A stretch of 51,673 nt of DNA, taken from the NCBI GenBank assembly GCA_943331345.2, contig CALQLF020000012.1:1-51673 (forward strand). Direction: 5' to 3'. Positions 32,701 to 41,493 of the stretch are shown one piece after another. The notes below the pieces were generated by a model. It had not been told where the DNA came from, ran no database searches, and saw nothing but the letters and a program-made list of their open reading frames with translations. Both the position numbers and the translations under genes were made by a program. Every line of letters begins with the position of its first letter. Within the stretch, counting starts at the first letter, position 1. The stretch comes from Candidatus Planktophila lacus. GTDB lineage: Bacteria > Pseudomonadota > Gammaproteobacteria > Steroidobacterales > Steroidobacteraceae.

Positions 32701-33791
32701 GTTGATTCGCCAAACGTGTTGCGCCAGTGCCGATAGAAGCCATCTCGCCGTAGTGCCGCCTTGAACGGCGCTCGATCTGGCCAACTCAAGTGCATACCAG
32801 CCCGCTTCAGTTGATCTGGGAGTCGTGCATTCAACGCCGCGACGTCCCGGCGGCTTTCCATGGCCACCCGCTCAAACTCCTCGTGCAGCGACTGGGCCAA
32901 CCACGGCGGGAACCGGGCAAATGCGTCACTGTTGGCGAGCAGCCAGCAGCCATCCCACATATGACTGGTCATGCAGCAATAGTGTTGGACTTCTTGCAGA
33001 TTGGCGGAAGAGATGACGGCAAGTGGATTCTCCTGGCCATCCACTACCCGCGTTTGCAGGGCAGTGTAGGTCTCGGCGAAACTCAATGTCGTCGGGATGG
33101 CCTCCATGGCGCGAAACATGGTGGTCCACATGGTGCCGGGCGGCACGCGGATCTTCAGTCCCTCCATGTCGGCAGGGACGTTCACTACCCTGTCTGTGGT
33201 TGTGATCTGACGAAAGCCGTTCTCTAGAATCTTTGGAAAGGCAAACAAGTTGTGCGCCTGCAAAGATCTGCGTATCAGCTGCCCTAACGCCCCATCCATC
33301 GCAGAGAACACGTGCGCACTATCGCGAAACGCAAAGCCGACCCCGCTTACCGCGGCCACAGGCGAGAGCATTGAGGCGGTCAGCCCCGACAATGTCATGA
33401 AATGCACGGCGCCACTGCGAAGCTGCGAGAGCACGTCGGCGTCCGAACCCAAGGCACCGGCCGGGAAGATTTGTAGGTGGACCCGTCCGCCCGAGGCCGC
33501 GTGCAGCCGCGCTGCACAATCCGCCAGGCAGCGAATGATCGGGTGATGCGGCGGGAAGACCGTACTGAGACGCAGAGTGAAGGACTTTGTCGCCTTGTCC
33601 GGCGGTGTGCAGCCCCACAGTGCTGCTGGGGAGGCGATAAACGCCTTGAGAAGCCGCCGACGAATCAGGCGAGATCGCGCCGCGGACGCTACCGCGGCGC
33701 GCGAGGACACCGTTGCCGTTGGTCGCTCGGTCACTGGCCGTTGGCCGGCAGGTGGACACCATGTTGCGGTTTCACGCTTGCGTCCCCCCAT
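32661..33791 (-). CDS. TRAP transporter solute-binding protein (DctP family)
   Basis: 376 residues if started at 33791. RRRLLKAFIASPAALWGC looks like a Tat-type or lipoprotein signal ending in a lipobox-like cysteine, so the protein is anchored or periplasmic. The DctP core follows: SADCAARL-type helix, LQIFPAGALGSDADVLSQLR, GVGFAFRDSAHVFSAMDGAL, and the signature MEGLKIRVPPGTMWTTMFRAMEAIPTTL with an arginine that salt-bridges the carboxylate of the ligand. The exact start is unclear; GTG codons a little downstream are alternatives. It binds an organic acid for the fused membrane protein encoded next. Confidence 0.9.
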   Translation of the reverse strand: MGGRKRETATWCPPAGQRPVTERPTATVSSRAAVASAARSRLIRRRLLKAFIASPAALWGCTPPDKATKSFTLRLSTVFPPHHPIIRCLADCAARLHAASGGRVHLQIFPAGALGSDADVLSQLRSGAVHFMTLSGLTASMLSPVAAVSGVGFAFRDSAHVFSAMDGALGQLIRRSLQAHNLFAFPKILENGFRQITTTDRVVNVPADMEGLKIRVPPGTMWTTMFRAMEAIPTTLSFAETYTALQTRVVDGQENPLAVISSANLQEVQHYCCMTSHMWDGCWLLANSDAFARFPPWLAQSLHEEFERVAMESRRDVAALNARLPDQLKRAGMHLSWPDRAPFKAALRRDGFYRHWRNTFGESTWTVLESAVGPLA

Positions 33792-33848
33792 CGTCAGTGG
33801 CCAATCCCGGAATCCAAAAATCCGCTATACTGAAGAGTGCCTTTTCCA

Positions 33849-33860
33849 GACTTATTAGTC
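33849..33860. promoter_or_regulatory. Candidate shared operator, TRAP / thiolase divergent region
   Basis: Perfect dyad GACT-TATT-AGTC in the 155-base AT-rich region between the TRAP operon (minus) and the thiolase operon (plus). TTGACT on the minus strand overlaps it. It is placed to control import and breakdown together. Confidence 0.55.
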
Positions 33861-33946
33861 AATTATGCGTTGAATGGCATTTGGGCGACGACGTGGGAAT
33901 TCCGATTGATCGACGGCTCTCAACAAAATTGAATGAGGACTTATCG

Positions 33947-35116
33947 ATGTCAAATGCCGCTACCATTGTCGGGTGGGCGCATTCGCCCTTCGGCAAGCTG
34001 CCAGACCTTGACCTGGAATCGCTGATCACCGGGGTTGTCCGCGATGCCTTGGCACACGCCGAGATCGGCGCCGCGGACGTCGACTTCATGACGGTCGGCG
34101 TCTTCAACAATGGGCTGTCCCCGCAAGGATTTGAGGCGGGGCTCGCATCCCTTGCGGATCCGTTGCTTCGGTTTACTCCATCACTTCACGTGGAGAATGC
34201 CTGCGCCACTGGCACCGCCGCCATCTACAGCGCGGCTGATTTCATCGAAAGCGGTCGCGGGCGAATCGCCTTGGCCATTGGGGCGGAGAAAATGACCGCC
34301 GTCCACGCCAGCGAACTCCCCCGCATCCTGCTCAGCGGCTGCTATCGCAAGGAGGAAGAGAACCCCTTGGGCTTTGCCGGCATCTTTGGTGCAATTGCCC
34401 AAGCATACTTTGACAAGTATGGAGATCGCAGCGAGGAGTTGGCCATGATAGCCGCGAAGAACCACGCCAACGCGGTGTGCAATCCCTTCGCGCACGTCCG
34501 CAAAGACCTGGGCTACGAATTCTGCAATCAAGTGTCGAACCAGAATCCCCTGGTGGCGGGTCCCCTGCGCCGCACCGACTGCTCGATGGTTTCGGATGGC
34601 GCGGCGGCCGTCGTACTTGCCGATGGAGTGACTGCTGCCACGTTGCGCAGGGCGATTCGATTCCGCGCCCGGACCCAGGTGAATGACTTCCTGCCGTTGT
34701 CCCGCCGCGATCCGACCGCATTCGAGGGGGCTCGCCAAGCATGGTCGAGGGCGATGGCTCAAGCGGGCGTGGACCTCAAGCACCTGAGCCTGGTGGAGAC
34801 CCACGACTGCTTCACCATCGCGGAACTCATCGAGTACGAGGCAATGGGATTGGTGCCGCCCGGTCAAGGAGGGCGTGCTATCAGGGAAGGATTGACGGCC
34901 AAAGACGGACAGTTGCCTGTGAACGTCTCCGGTGGGCTGAAGGCACGTGGCCACCCATTGGGCGCTACCGGCGTTTCCCAGCACGTGATGGCGGCTATGC
35001 AACTCATGGGTGAGGCGGGGCAGATGCAGGTCAACAATGCCAACCTGGCAGGCGTATTCAACATGGGGGGTGCCGCCGTCGCCAACTATGTGTCAATCCT
35101 GGAGAGGAGCCGGTGA
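33947..35116 (+). CDS. Thiolase (SCP2/SCPx-like type, atypical C-terminal motif)
   Basis: 389 residues. Nucleophile Cys86 in HVENACATGTAA, second active-site stretch LVETHDCFTIAELIEYEAMG and GGLKARGHPLGATG with the catalytic histidine. The third classical motif (C-x-G near the C-terminus) is replaced by AGVFNMGGAAVANYV, with no cysteine, as in SCP2-thiolase and lipid-transfer-type thiolases. It probably cleaves a beta-ketoacyl-CoA of unusual shape rather than acetoacetyl-CoA. Start at 33947, matching the family N-terminus (AATIVGWAHSPFGKL); an open frame upstream reads through the operator. First gene of the plus-strand operon and coupled by GTGA overlap to the next CoA ligase. Confidence 0.9.
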   Translation: MSNAATIVGWAHSPFGKLPDLDLESLITGVVRDALAHAEIGAADVDFMTVGVFNNGLSPQGFEAGLASLADPLLRFTPSLHVENACATGTAAIYSAADFIESGRGRIALAIGAEKMTAVHASELPRILLSGCYRKEEENPLGFAGIFGAIAQAYFDKYGDRSEELAMIAAKNHANAVCNPFAHVRKDLGYEFCNQVSNQNPLVAGPLRRTDCSMVSDGAAAVVLADGVTAATLRRAIRFRARTQVNDFLPLSRRDPTAFEGARQAWSRAMAQAGVDLKHLSLVETHDCFTIAELIEYEAMGLVPPGQGGRAIREGLTAKDGQLPVNVSGGLKARGHPLGATGVSQHVMAAMQLMGEAGQMQVNNANLAGVFNMGGAAVANYVSILERSR

Positions 35117-36744
35117 GCGTTCCGATCCAGGCCCCGGCGTCCTCGCGTGCCATGAACCTGGCCTACTGGAGCACCCACAATGCGCGACGGCTCGGCGATC
35201 AGACTGCCCTGGTCTGGTTGGACAAGAGCTGGACTTGGGCCCAGTTCGATGCGCGCGTCAGCGCGCTCGCTGCGGGACTCCGCGCACTAGGCGTGAACGC
35301 CGGGAGCACGATTGTCGTTCATTCGAAGAACAGCAATGAGATGTTCGAGTCGATGTTCGCCGCATTTCGGCTCGGTGCGGTTTGGGTGCCCACCAATTTC
35401 CGATTGATGCCAGACGAGGTCGTCTACATCGCCGAAAAGTCAAAGAGCCACACATTGTTGTGTCAGACCGACTTTCCGGAGTACGCCGAGGCGGTTTGTG
35501 CAGCACGACCGGGAACACAGGTGCTGTGGATGGTCGGCTCTAGAGCTCCTGCTGATGATCGACCGCAAATCAGCGAGTTGGTGAAATCGAATCTCGGGTG
35601 TTTCGTCGCCAATGCAGCAGTCGACCGCGACACGGCCTGCTGGTTCTTGTTCACCAGCGGCACGACGGGTAAGCCGAAGGCCGCGGTGCTGACGCATGGG
35701 CAGATGAACTTCGTGGTGAACAACCACTTGGCCGACCTGATGCCGGAAGTGGATCAGGCCGATGGGGCATTGGTTCTCGCTCCGCTTTCGCATGGCGCTG
35801 GCGTGCACCAACTGGTGTTGGTGGCACGAGGAGCAAAAGCCGTGTTGTTGCCCTCCGACAAATTCTCCGCCGACTTGGCGTGGGAACTGATCGAACAGCA
35901 TCGACTCACGACGATGTTCACGGTGCCGACCATCCTGAAAATGCTGGTCGAGCACCCGAGCGTGGATCAACGGGATCACTCGAGTCTGCGATTCGTCGTG
36001 TATGCAGGCGCTCCCATGTACGAGGTGGACAAGCGCCATGCACTGGAGAAGTTAGGTCCCGTTCTGGTCCAGTATTACGGATTGGGCGAGGTGACCGGCG
36101 CCATCAGTGTACTGCCCGCGCGTGACCACACGCAGGACGATCGCTGTCGACCAGGAACTTGTGGCTTCGAGCGCACTGGGATTGAACTCTCGGTCCAGGA
36201 CGAGCAGGGCCGGGAGCTGGATCTGGGCGAAACGGGCGAGATCTGTGTGATCGGGCCGGCCGTTTTCGTCGGCTATTTTGACGATCCGGCCGCGAATGCA
36301 AAAGCCTTCCGGAATGGGTGGTTTCGTACCGGGGATCTGGGCTACATGGACAGGGATGGATACGCGTACCTGACGGGTCGCTCGTCGGACATGTACATTT
36401 CCGGCGGGTCAAACATCTATCCACGTGAGCTGGAAGAGAAAATCCTGACACACGAAGGCATTGCGGAGGTCGCCGTGGTGGGGCTGCCGGACCCGCAATG
36501 GGGCGAGGTGGGCGTTGCCGTGTGCGTATTGAAGCCGGGTGCAAGCCTGGACGAAGCGCAGTTGCTAGGATGGATGTCGACGCGCATCGCGCGCTACAAG
36601 GTTCCGAAGCGCGTGCTGTTCTGGGACCAGCTACCCAAGTCGGGCTATGGCAAGGTCCCCAAGCGGCTCGTGAAAGATGAAATCCTTCGCCGCGGTGTGG
36701 GGTGGGAGCGAAACAGCGAGATACCGACCGATGCGTCACGTTAG
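35113..36744 (+). CDS. Acyl-CoA synthetase (AMP-forming), copy 3
   Basis: 543 residues. FTSGTTGKPKAAVLTH from 180, YYGLGEVTGAISVLP, the acyl-site block GWFRTGDLGYMDRDGYAYLTG, SDMYISGGSNIYPRELEE and the C-terminal LPKSGYGKVPKRLV. It resembles long-chain/aromatic FadD-type ligases of catabolic clusters (DMYISGGSNIYP). GTG start overlapping the thiolase stop, so tightly coupled. It likely activates the acid whose CoA ester is later cut by that thiolase. Slightly overlaps the next gene as well. Confidence 0.92.
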   Translation: MSVPIQAPASSRAMNLAYWSTHNARRLGDQTALVWLDKSWTWAQFDARVSALAAGLRALGVNAGSTIVVHSKNSNEMFESMFAAFRLGAVWVPTNFRLMPDEVVYIAEKSKSHTLLCQTDFPEYAEAVCAARPGTQVLWMVGSRAPADDRPQISELVKSNLGCFVANAAVDRDTACWFLFTSGTTGKPKAAVLTHGQMNFVVNNHLADLMPEVDQADGALVLAPLSHGAGVHQLVLVARGAKAVLLPSDKFSADLAWELIEQHRLTTMFTVPTILKMLVEHPSVDQRDHSSLRFVVYAGAPMYEVDKRHALEKLGPVLVQYYGLGEVTGAISVLPARDHTQDDRCRPGTCGFERTGIELSVQDEQGRELDLGETGEICVIGPAVFVGYFDDPAANAKAFRNGWFRTGDLGYMDRDGYAYLTGRSSDMYISGGSNIYPRELEEKILTHEGIAEVAVVGLPDPQWGEVGVAVCVLKPGASLDEAQLLGWMSTRIARYKVPKRVLFWDQLPKSGYGKVPKRLVKDEILRRGVGWERNSEIPTDASR

Positions 36745-37606
36745 GCATCCCGGACCGGTTGCGGCAATCCGTCGTCGGACGGAAGGCTGCCGTATACGCC
36801 ACGAGCAGGTCCAACTGCCTGTTGGCCGGGCCCTGTTGCCCACGCTGGCCACTGTGCTCGACGAGCACGACGCTGAAGGCGCGGTCCTGCGACTCGTAGG
36901 CGGACAGTTCGACCCGTTCGCATTCTGCATGCCCGCACTGTCACCCACCCCCGAACACGCCGTCTATTTCAGTGACCGTCACCAGCCGTCCGGGCCTGTG
37001 AGGCTGGAGATGGCCGCTGTCACGCTGGGGCAGCGGGAGTCCGGGCCCTGGTTGCATTGCCATGGAATCTGGCATGACTCCAGCGGCCGCCGTCTTGGGG
37101 GGCATGTACTGCCAGATGACGCAGTGATTCACGAGCCAATCAAGGCCGAGATCACCTTCATGAACGGCGCACGATTCCAGGTGGTTCCCAGCCCCGAGAC
37201 AGGCTTTTCGCTGTTCGAACCCGTTTCATCGCCCGGGTCCGCAACCACCGGCACTGGGCCGTTTGCGATGTCCGTCAGGCCCAACGAGGATTTCTGCCTT
37301 GCATTGGAGGAGGAATGCCGAGAGCGAGGAATCTCCCGCGCGTCGGTATTCGGCGGTGTCGGCAGTCTGGTGGGCGCGAGTTTTGATGACGGCCGTGACG
37401 TGGTTCCCTTCGTCACGGAGGTGTTCATCAAGACAGGGCATGTCGCGCGCGGCGCCGACGGAAGCCTCGTCGCCAGTATCGAGGTGGGGCTGGTTGATCA
37501 CCTTGGTGGGCTGCACGAGGGGCGGCTCCGACGGGGTCACAATCCGGTGCTGGTGACCTTCGAATTGCTGATCGAGCCGCTGGAACTGGCGCGATCTGCG
37601 CCATGA
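36731..37606 (+). CDS. Protein with two PCC/DUF296 domains
   Basis: 291 residues. Two copies of the PCC (plants and prokaryotes conserved)/DUF296 fold: the first with PWLHCHGIWHDSSGRRLGGH near 107-125, the second with ASVFGGVGSLVGASFDDG, then HVARGADGSLVASIEVGLVD and LHEGRLRRGHNPVLVTFELL. The single-domain form is widespread as a hexameric DNA-binding-like protein or a small-molecule enzyme; two-domain versions in catabolic operons have no settled role that I know of. The conserved histidine of domain 1 (HCHG) suggests metal binding. Overlaps the ligase stop by 14 bases (ATG 36731). Placement between a CoA ligase and two SDRs argues for a role in the pathway rather than in DNA binding. Confidence 0.72.
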   Translation: MRHVRHPGPVAAIRRRTEGCRIRHEQVQLPVGRALLPTLATVLDEHDAEGAVLRLVGGQFDPFAFCMPALSPTPEHAVYFSDRHQPSGPVRLEMAAVTLGQRESGPWLHCHGIWHDSSGRRLGGHVLPDDAVIHEPIKAEITFMNGARFQVVPSPETGFSLFEPVSSPGSATTGTGPFAMSVRPNEDFCLALEEECRERGISRASVFGGVGSLVGASFDDGRDVVPFVTEVFIKTGHVARGADGSLVASIEVGLVDHLGGLHEGRLRRGHNPVLVTFELLIEPLELARSAP

Positions 37607-37656
37607 CCGGTCGCCGTCGCTGGTGGCCGCTTGAATCGCCATATTGGGGATACTGA

Positions 37657-38427
37657 ATGACCTCACCAGATACCGCGGAGACACGCATTGCGGTCGTGAC
37701 CGGCGCCGCTGGCTCAATCGGAAAGGCGGTCGCTACGCGGCTGGCGCGCGCTGGAACGCACGTCGTGCTGGCTGACGTCGATCTGGATGGCGCGATGGCG
37801 GCCGCGGCCGCGATGAGTGAACTGGGCCTGAAAGCTACCGCCATGACGATGGACGTTGGCAACGCCGAGAGCGTGGCGCAGTTCTTCCGCGAACTCGACA
37901 CGCGCCTTGGCCGTTGCGATGTCATCGTCAACAACGCCGGTATTGCAAGTCTCATTCCCTTTGAGGAGCTGCCCCTCGAGCGTTGGCAACGCTTCCTTGA
38001 TGTGAATGTAACTGGTCCGTTCGCCATTACGCAGCACGCCGTCAAGCGCATGAAGCAGCGTCGCTGGGGCCGGATCATCAATATCGCATCCACCAGCGGC
38101 ATCCGGGCGGGCACCCTACGAACCGGCTATGGAACATCCAAGGCGGCCCTGATCGGATTGACGCGCCAGATGGCGGTGGAATTGGCGGTCCATGGAATCA
38201 CCGCCAATGCGGTCGCGCCCGGCCCAATTGAGACCCCGCTGGCGCGAAATCATTCCCCTGCTGCCCGAGAAGCCTATCTGCGACAGGTGCCGATGAAGCG
38301 CTATGGATCGCCGGAAGAGGTTGCCTCGGCGGTCGCCTACTTTGCCAGTGAAGAGGCAGCGTATGTAACGGGGCAGACGCTTGCCGTGGACGGCGGGTTC
38401 GTGGTGGCAGGAATGTTGGAGGCATAG
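37657..38427 (+). CDS. Short-chain dehydrogenase/reductase (SDR), copy 2
   Basis: 256 residues. Cofactor motif VVTGAAGSIGKAVATRLA, aspartate LADVDLDG (favours NAD), NNAGIAS, and catalytic Ser...Tyr-x-x-x-Lys with GYGTSKAALIGLTRQ; ends with YVTGQTLAVDGGF, the usual SDR finish. Classical 3-oxoacyl-reductase-like shape; acts on a hydroxy or keto intermediate of the thiolase/ligase branch. Fourth gene of that operon, 50 bases after the DUF296 protein. Confidence 0.92.
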   Translation: MTSPDTAETRIAVVTGAAGSIGKAVATRLARAGTHVVLADVDLDGAMAAAAAMSELGLKATAMTMDVGNAESVAQFFRELDTRLGRCDVIVNNAGIASLIPFEELPLERWQRFLDVNVTGPFAITQHAVKRMKQRRWGRIINIASTSGIRAGTLRTGYGTSKAALIGLTRQMAVELAVHGITANAVAPGPIETPLARNHSPAAREAYLRQVPMKRYGSPEEVASAVAYFASEEAAYVTGQTLAVDGGFVVAGMLEA

Positions 38428-38491
38428 AGCCCATCGCCGCCATGCAGGGGTTATGGAATTCCCGATTTCGTCAAGACCGAGGAGTGCTTTG

Positions 38492-39295
38492 GTGACGGAG
38501 CGATTGAAGGACAAGGTTGCCATCGTTTTCGGGGCAGGAGGGCCGCCCAACGAATGGAGCAATGGAAAGGCAACGGCCGTTGCATTCGCGCGGCAGGGCG
38601 CAGTTGTGGTCTGTGTCGATCGGATCGCCGCCGCGGCCGAGGAGGCTGCGCAGATCATTTGCGACGAGGGCCTGCAGGCAATTGCCGTGGTCGCAGATGT
38701 CACCCGCACGGCGGAGGTCGAGCGCGCGATTGAAACCGCAATCGAGCGCTATTCGCGTCTCGATATCCTGCACAACAACGTCGGTATCGCGCCACCGGGT
38801 GGACCGATGGAGTTGGACGATGCCGCGTTCCAGCGCACCATGGATATCAACGTGGGCTCGGTTCATCGTACCGTTCGGGCCGCGCTGCCTCACTTCCTGA
38901 AGCAACGTAGCGGCACAATCGTCAACGTGTCCTCGTTGGCAGCGATTCGCTGGACGGGATACTCCTACTTCGCGTACTACGCGTCAAAAGCGGCTGTCAA
39001 CCAGGCCACGGTTGCAATCGCCCTGCAGTATGCGGACCAGGGCGTCCGTGCCAATGCCATCATGCCGGGTGTGATCGACACGCCGATGGTCTATCGGCAG
39101 ATATCGGCGCAGTATTCCTCGGTTGAGGAAATGGTCGCGGCCCGCAAGGCGGCTGTGCCAATGAAAACGACTGGTTCGCCTTGGGATATTGCCAATGCGG
39201 CAGTGTTCCTGGCCTCCGACGAGGCACGCTTCATCACCGGCGTGTGCTTGCCCGTTGATGGCGGGCATTCCTGCGTTCTGCCGGGTCTTGTGTAG
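38492..39295 (+). CDS. Short-chain dehydrogenase/reductase (SDR), copy 3
   Basis: 267 residues. The glycine motif is unusual: VFGAGGPPNEWSNGKATA, with an insertion compared with TGxxxGxG, as in a subgroup of SDRs. NNVGIAPPGG, serine in NVSSLAAIRW and YYASKAAVNQ give the catalytic set; end FITGVCLPVDGGHS. The GTG at 38492 is chosen because GAGGAG lies eight bases ahead and the family begins with DKVAIVFGAGG; ATG 38453 is the alternative. Fifth gene of the thiolase operon; paired with copy 2 it could catalyse two successive redox steps. Confidence 0.88.
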   Translation: MTERLKDKVAIVFGAGGPPNEWSNGKATAVAFARQGAVVVCVDRIAAAAEEAAQIICDEGLQAIAVVADVTRTAEVERAIETAIERYSRLDILHNNVGIAPPGGPMELDDAAFQRTMDINVGSVHRTVRAALPHFLKQRSGTIVNVSSLAAIRWTGYSYFAYYASKAAVNQATVAIALQYADQGVRANAIMPGVIDTPMVYRQISAQYSSVEEMVAARKAAVPMKTTGSPWDIANAAVFLASDEARFITGVCLPVDGGHSCVLPGLV

Positions 39296-39425
39296 TGGGC
39301 GGCGGCCTGAGGCCCGCGCACCATGAGGTCACTCCTGCTGCCACCGTTTAAGGGCCCCTGGGGACTAGCGCGGGCGGAATCGTGGGTGACGTCGGGCATT
39401 TTTCACGCGGTCGCAGGAGATCTCC

Positions 39426-41111
39426 ATGGACGATTCTCGGGACGAGAGTGGGGGAATCTGCGCAGGCCCGCAGCTTCTCCGTAGGCGGCTGTTGAAGGGA
39501 ACGCTTGCTGGGGCCGCGTCAGGCGTGCTGACAGCGGCGAACTCGAGCTACGGCGCCGAAGGTGCGGGGCCCATCGTTGCGACAGCAGGGGGGCGCGTCC
39601 GGGGGCTCAAGCAAGGTCCTGTGACCTCCTTTCTGGGTTTGGAGTATGGCGCGCCGACTGGCGGAACCAGGCGCTTCCTGCCTGCTCAGCCACCTCCCCC
39701 GCGATCGGGCGTGCGCGATGCATTCAGCCTGGGTCCGCAGTGCCCGCAGACGCCACTCGATTTCCCCGCTTGGGTTGATCCCTCACCTGCGGGCGAGAAC
39801 TGCCTCGCGCTGAATGTATTCACGCCGGCACAGGATTTCTATCGGGAGCGGCTGCCGGTCATGGTTTGGATCCATGGCGGCGCGTATGTGTTTGGTTCTG
39901 CATATTCCAAGCTCTATGACTGCGCCAGCCTGGCCAGGTCCGGCAACGTGGTCGTGGTCGGCATCAATCATCGGCTGAACTTGTTCGGGTACACGCAGCT
40001 TGCAGATAGGGGTGATGAGCGCTTTTGGGCATCTGGCAACACAGGACAGCTGGATCTTGTAGCCGCGCTCCAGTGGATTCGGACCAATATCGCAGAGTTC
40101 GGTGGCAATCCTCGCAACGTGACGCTGTTCGGGGAATCGGGTGGCGGCGGGAAAATCACGGCGTTGATGGCAATGCCCTCGGCCCGCGGACTGTTCAACA
40201 AGGCGATCATTCAGAGCGGATCGATTCTGCGGCTGCGGACACGCGATGAGGCGAGCGCACAGACGGATCGCCTATTCCACGCCCTTGGCCTCAAGAATGG
40301 CGATATCGAAAAACTGCAGGCGGCTCCGGTAGACAAGCTCCTGGCCTTCGCACAGCAGGCCCTGAATGACCAGAGCGCTCCAGTGCATCCCATTCTTTCG
40401 ATCGGACCCGTGGCGGACGGCACCGTCATCCCCATAGATGCGTGGCAAACCAAAGCACCGGACACTGCCCGGGATATACCCACCATCATCGGCACCACCC
40501 GTCACGAGTCGGTGGGCTTCTTCTCCACCCCCGCCCACTCCCCAGTGAAAGACGATGCCGACCTGATCGAACGCATTCAACAAGGCGTGGTCCTTGGCAG
40601 GTTTTCCGGCGCGCAGGTTGATGCCGTCCTGCACGCATACCGAAAAGCGCTGCCGGCGTACTCATCACAGGAACTGATGGTACGGGTGGCGACAGATCTG
40701 GGGTTTTGGCGCAATGCGCTGCGGCAAGCCGACATGGTTCATGCATTGGGTTCCTCGAGCGTCTACATGTACGAGTGCGCGTGGACTCTGCCGTGCCATC
40801 AAGGCGTCTGGGCGCCTCACGGCGTCGACATTCCGCTCATCTTCAACGTGGAGTCGTACGGGGTTGCGTGGGATGGCAATGATTCTGACGCCCAACGACG
40901 CGCTGCCGACCCGCGCGCACGTTGGAAAGGCGTCTCGCGACAAATGATTGCCGCGTGGACACAGTTTGCGCGCACCGGAGATCCCTCGACTCGGCAGTTG
41001 AAGTGGCCGGCATTCGATGCGGCTGAGCGCTCAACGATGGTGTTCGGGAGGAAATCTTCAGTGATTCTCGATCCACGAGGTGGGGTTCGTGGGGCGATTG
41101 AATCGGCATGA
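39426..41111 (+). CDS. Exported type-B carboxylesterase, copy 1
   Basis: 561 residues. Tat-type signal LLRRRLLKGTLAGAASGVL near 18-36, so likely exported folded. Alpha/beta hydrolase motifs: oxyanion region HGGAYVFGS at 150-158, nucleophile Ser238 in FGESGGGGK, and the histidine in WAPHGVDIPLIF. The paired cysteines of the family (QCPQTP ... ENCLALNVF) are present. It hydrolyses carboxylic esters or carbamates. It closely resembles, in layout, the esterase at 47389-49065 (both have xxDFPxWxDPxP before the second Cys), so the two are paralogues. Follows the SDR by 130 bases and may end the thiolase operon. Confidence 0.93.
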   Translation: MDDSRDESGGICAGPQLLRRRLLKGTLAGAASGVLTAANSSYGAEGAGPIVATAGGRVRGLKQGPVTSFLGLEYGAPTGGTRRFLPAQPPPPRSGVRDAFSLGPQCPQTPLDFPAWVDPSPAGENCLALNVFTPAQDFYRERLPVMVWIHGGAYVFGSAYSKLYDCASLARSGNVVVVGINHRLNLFGYTQLADRGDERFWASGNTGQLDLVAALQWIRTNIAEFGGNPRNVTLFGESGGGGKITALMAMPSARGLFNKAIIQSGSILRLRTRDEASAQTDRLFHALGLKNGDIEKLQAAPVDKLLAFAQQALNDQSAPVHPILSIGPVADGTVIPIDAWQTKAPDTARDIPTIIGTTRHESVGFFSTPAHSPVKDDADLIERIQQGVVLGRFSGAQVDAVLHAYRKALPAYSSQELMVRVATDLGFWRNALRQADMVHALGSSSVYMYECAWTLPCHQGVWAPHGVDIPLIFNVESYGVAWDGNDSDAQRRAADPRARWKGVSRQMIAAWTQFARTGDPSTRQLKWPAFDAAERSTMVFGRKSSVILDPRGGVRGAIESA

Positions 41112-41493
41112 ATGCTGGTCCAGGCGCCATGGACGGGGAAGGATTGCTGGCGGCGCAGCAACGTGTCCGGTTTTCCCATTTGACCGGCAGCCGCAGTTTG
41201 GTGCCTTCACGGAAGAGTCGCTGACCCTCTGAATGCCTCTCGGTCGGGGCGTGGAGCGGGTGGGGCGCTCCAATTCGGTGCGTACATCCGTACGCCCGCC
41301 ATACAAAAACCCGATGACTTGTTTTTTAGTCCGATTGGTCTATACTCCAGACTGACGGGGTTTTATTCGATGTTGCCGCGCAAAAATGAGCGCAGGCAAC
41401 CACTGCTGGGTCGTCGAGGCCGAACCATGCGCATCGGATTGACGCCTGCATGCCGAGATTCCCAGGGGGACCAGAATGATTCAGGAGAACCAC
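41112..41493. other. Gene-free region upstream of the TonB receptor
   Basis: 382 bases without a gene. Holds a small hairpin GCGTAC-ATCC-GTACGC (41280-41295) and, just after, the candidate TonB-receptor promoter (41319-41346). The transcript would carry a leader of roughly 140 bases. Confidence 0.6.
41319..41346 (+). promoter_or_regulatory. Candidate promoter with shared operator, TonB receptor
   Basis: TTGTTT (41319-41324), a 16-base spacer and TATACT (41341-41346), a good -10. The spacer contains GTCC-GATT-GGTC (41329-41340), which on the minus strand reads GACC-AATC-GGAC, one mismatch from the island dyad; the wider TAGTCC-GATT-GGTCTA is an inverted repeat with one mismatch. Confidence 0.6.
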
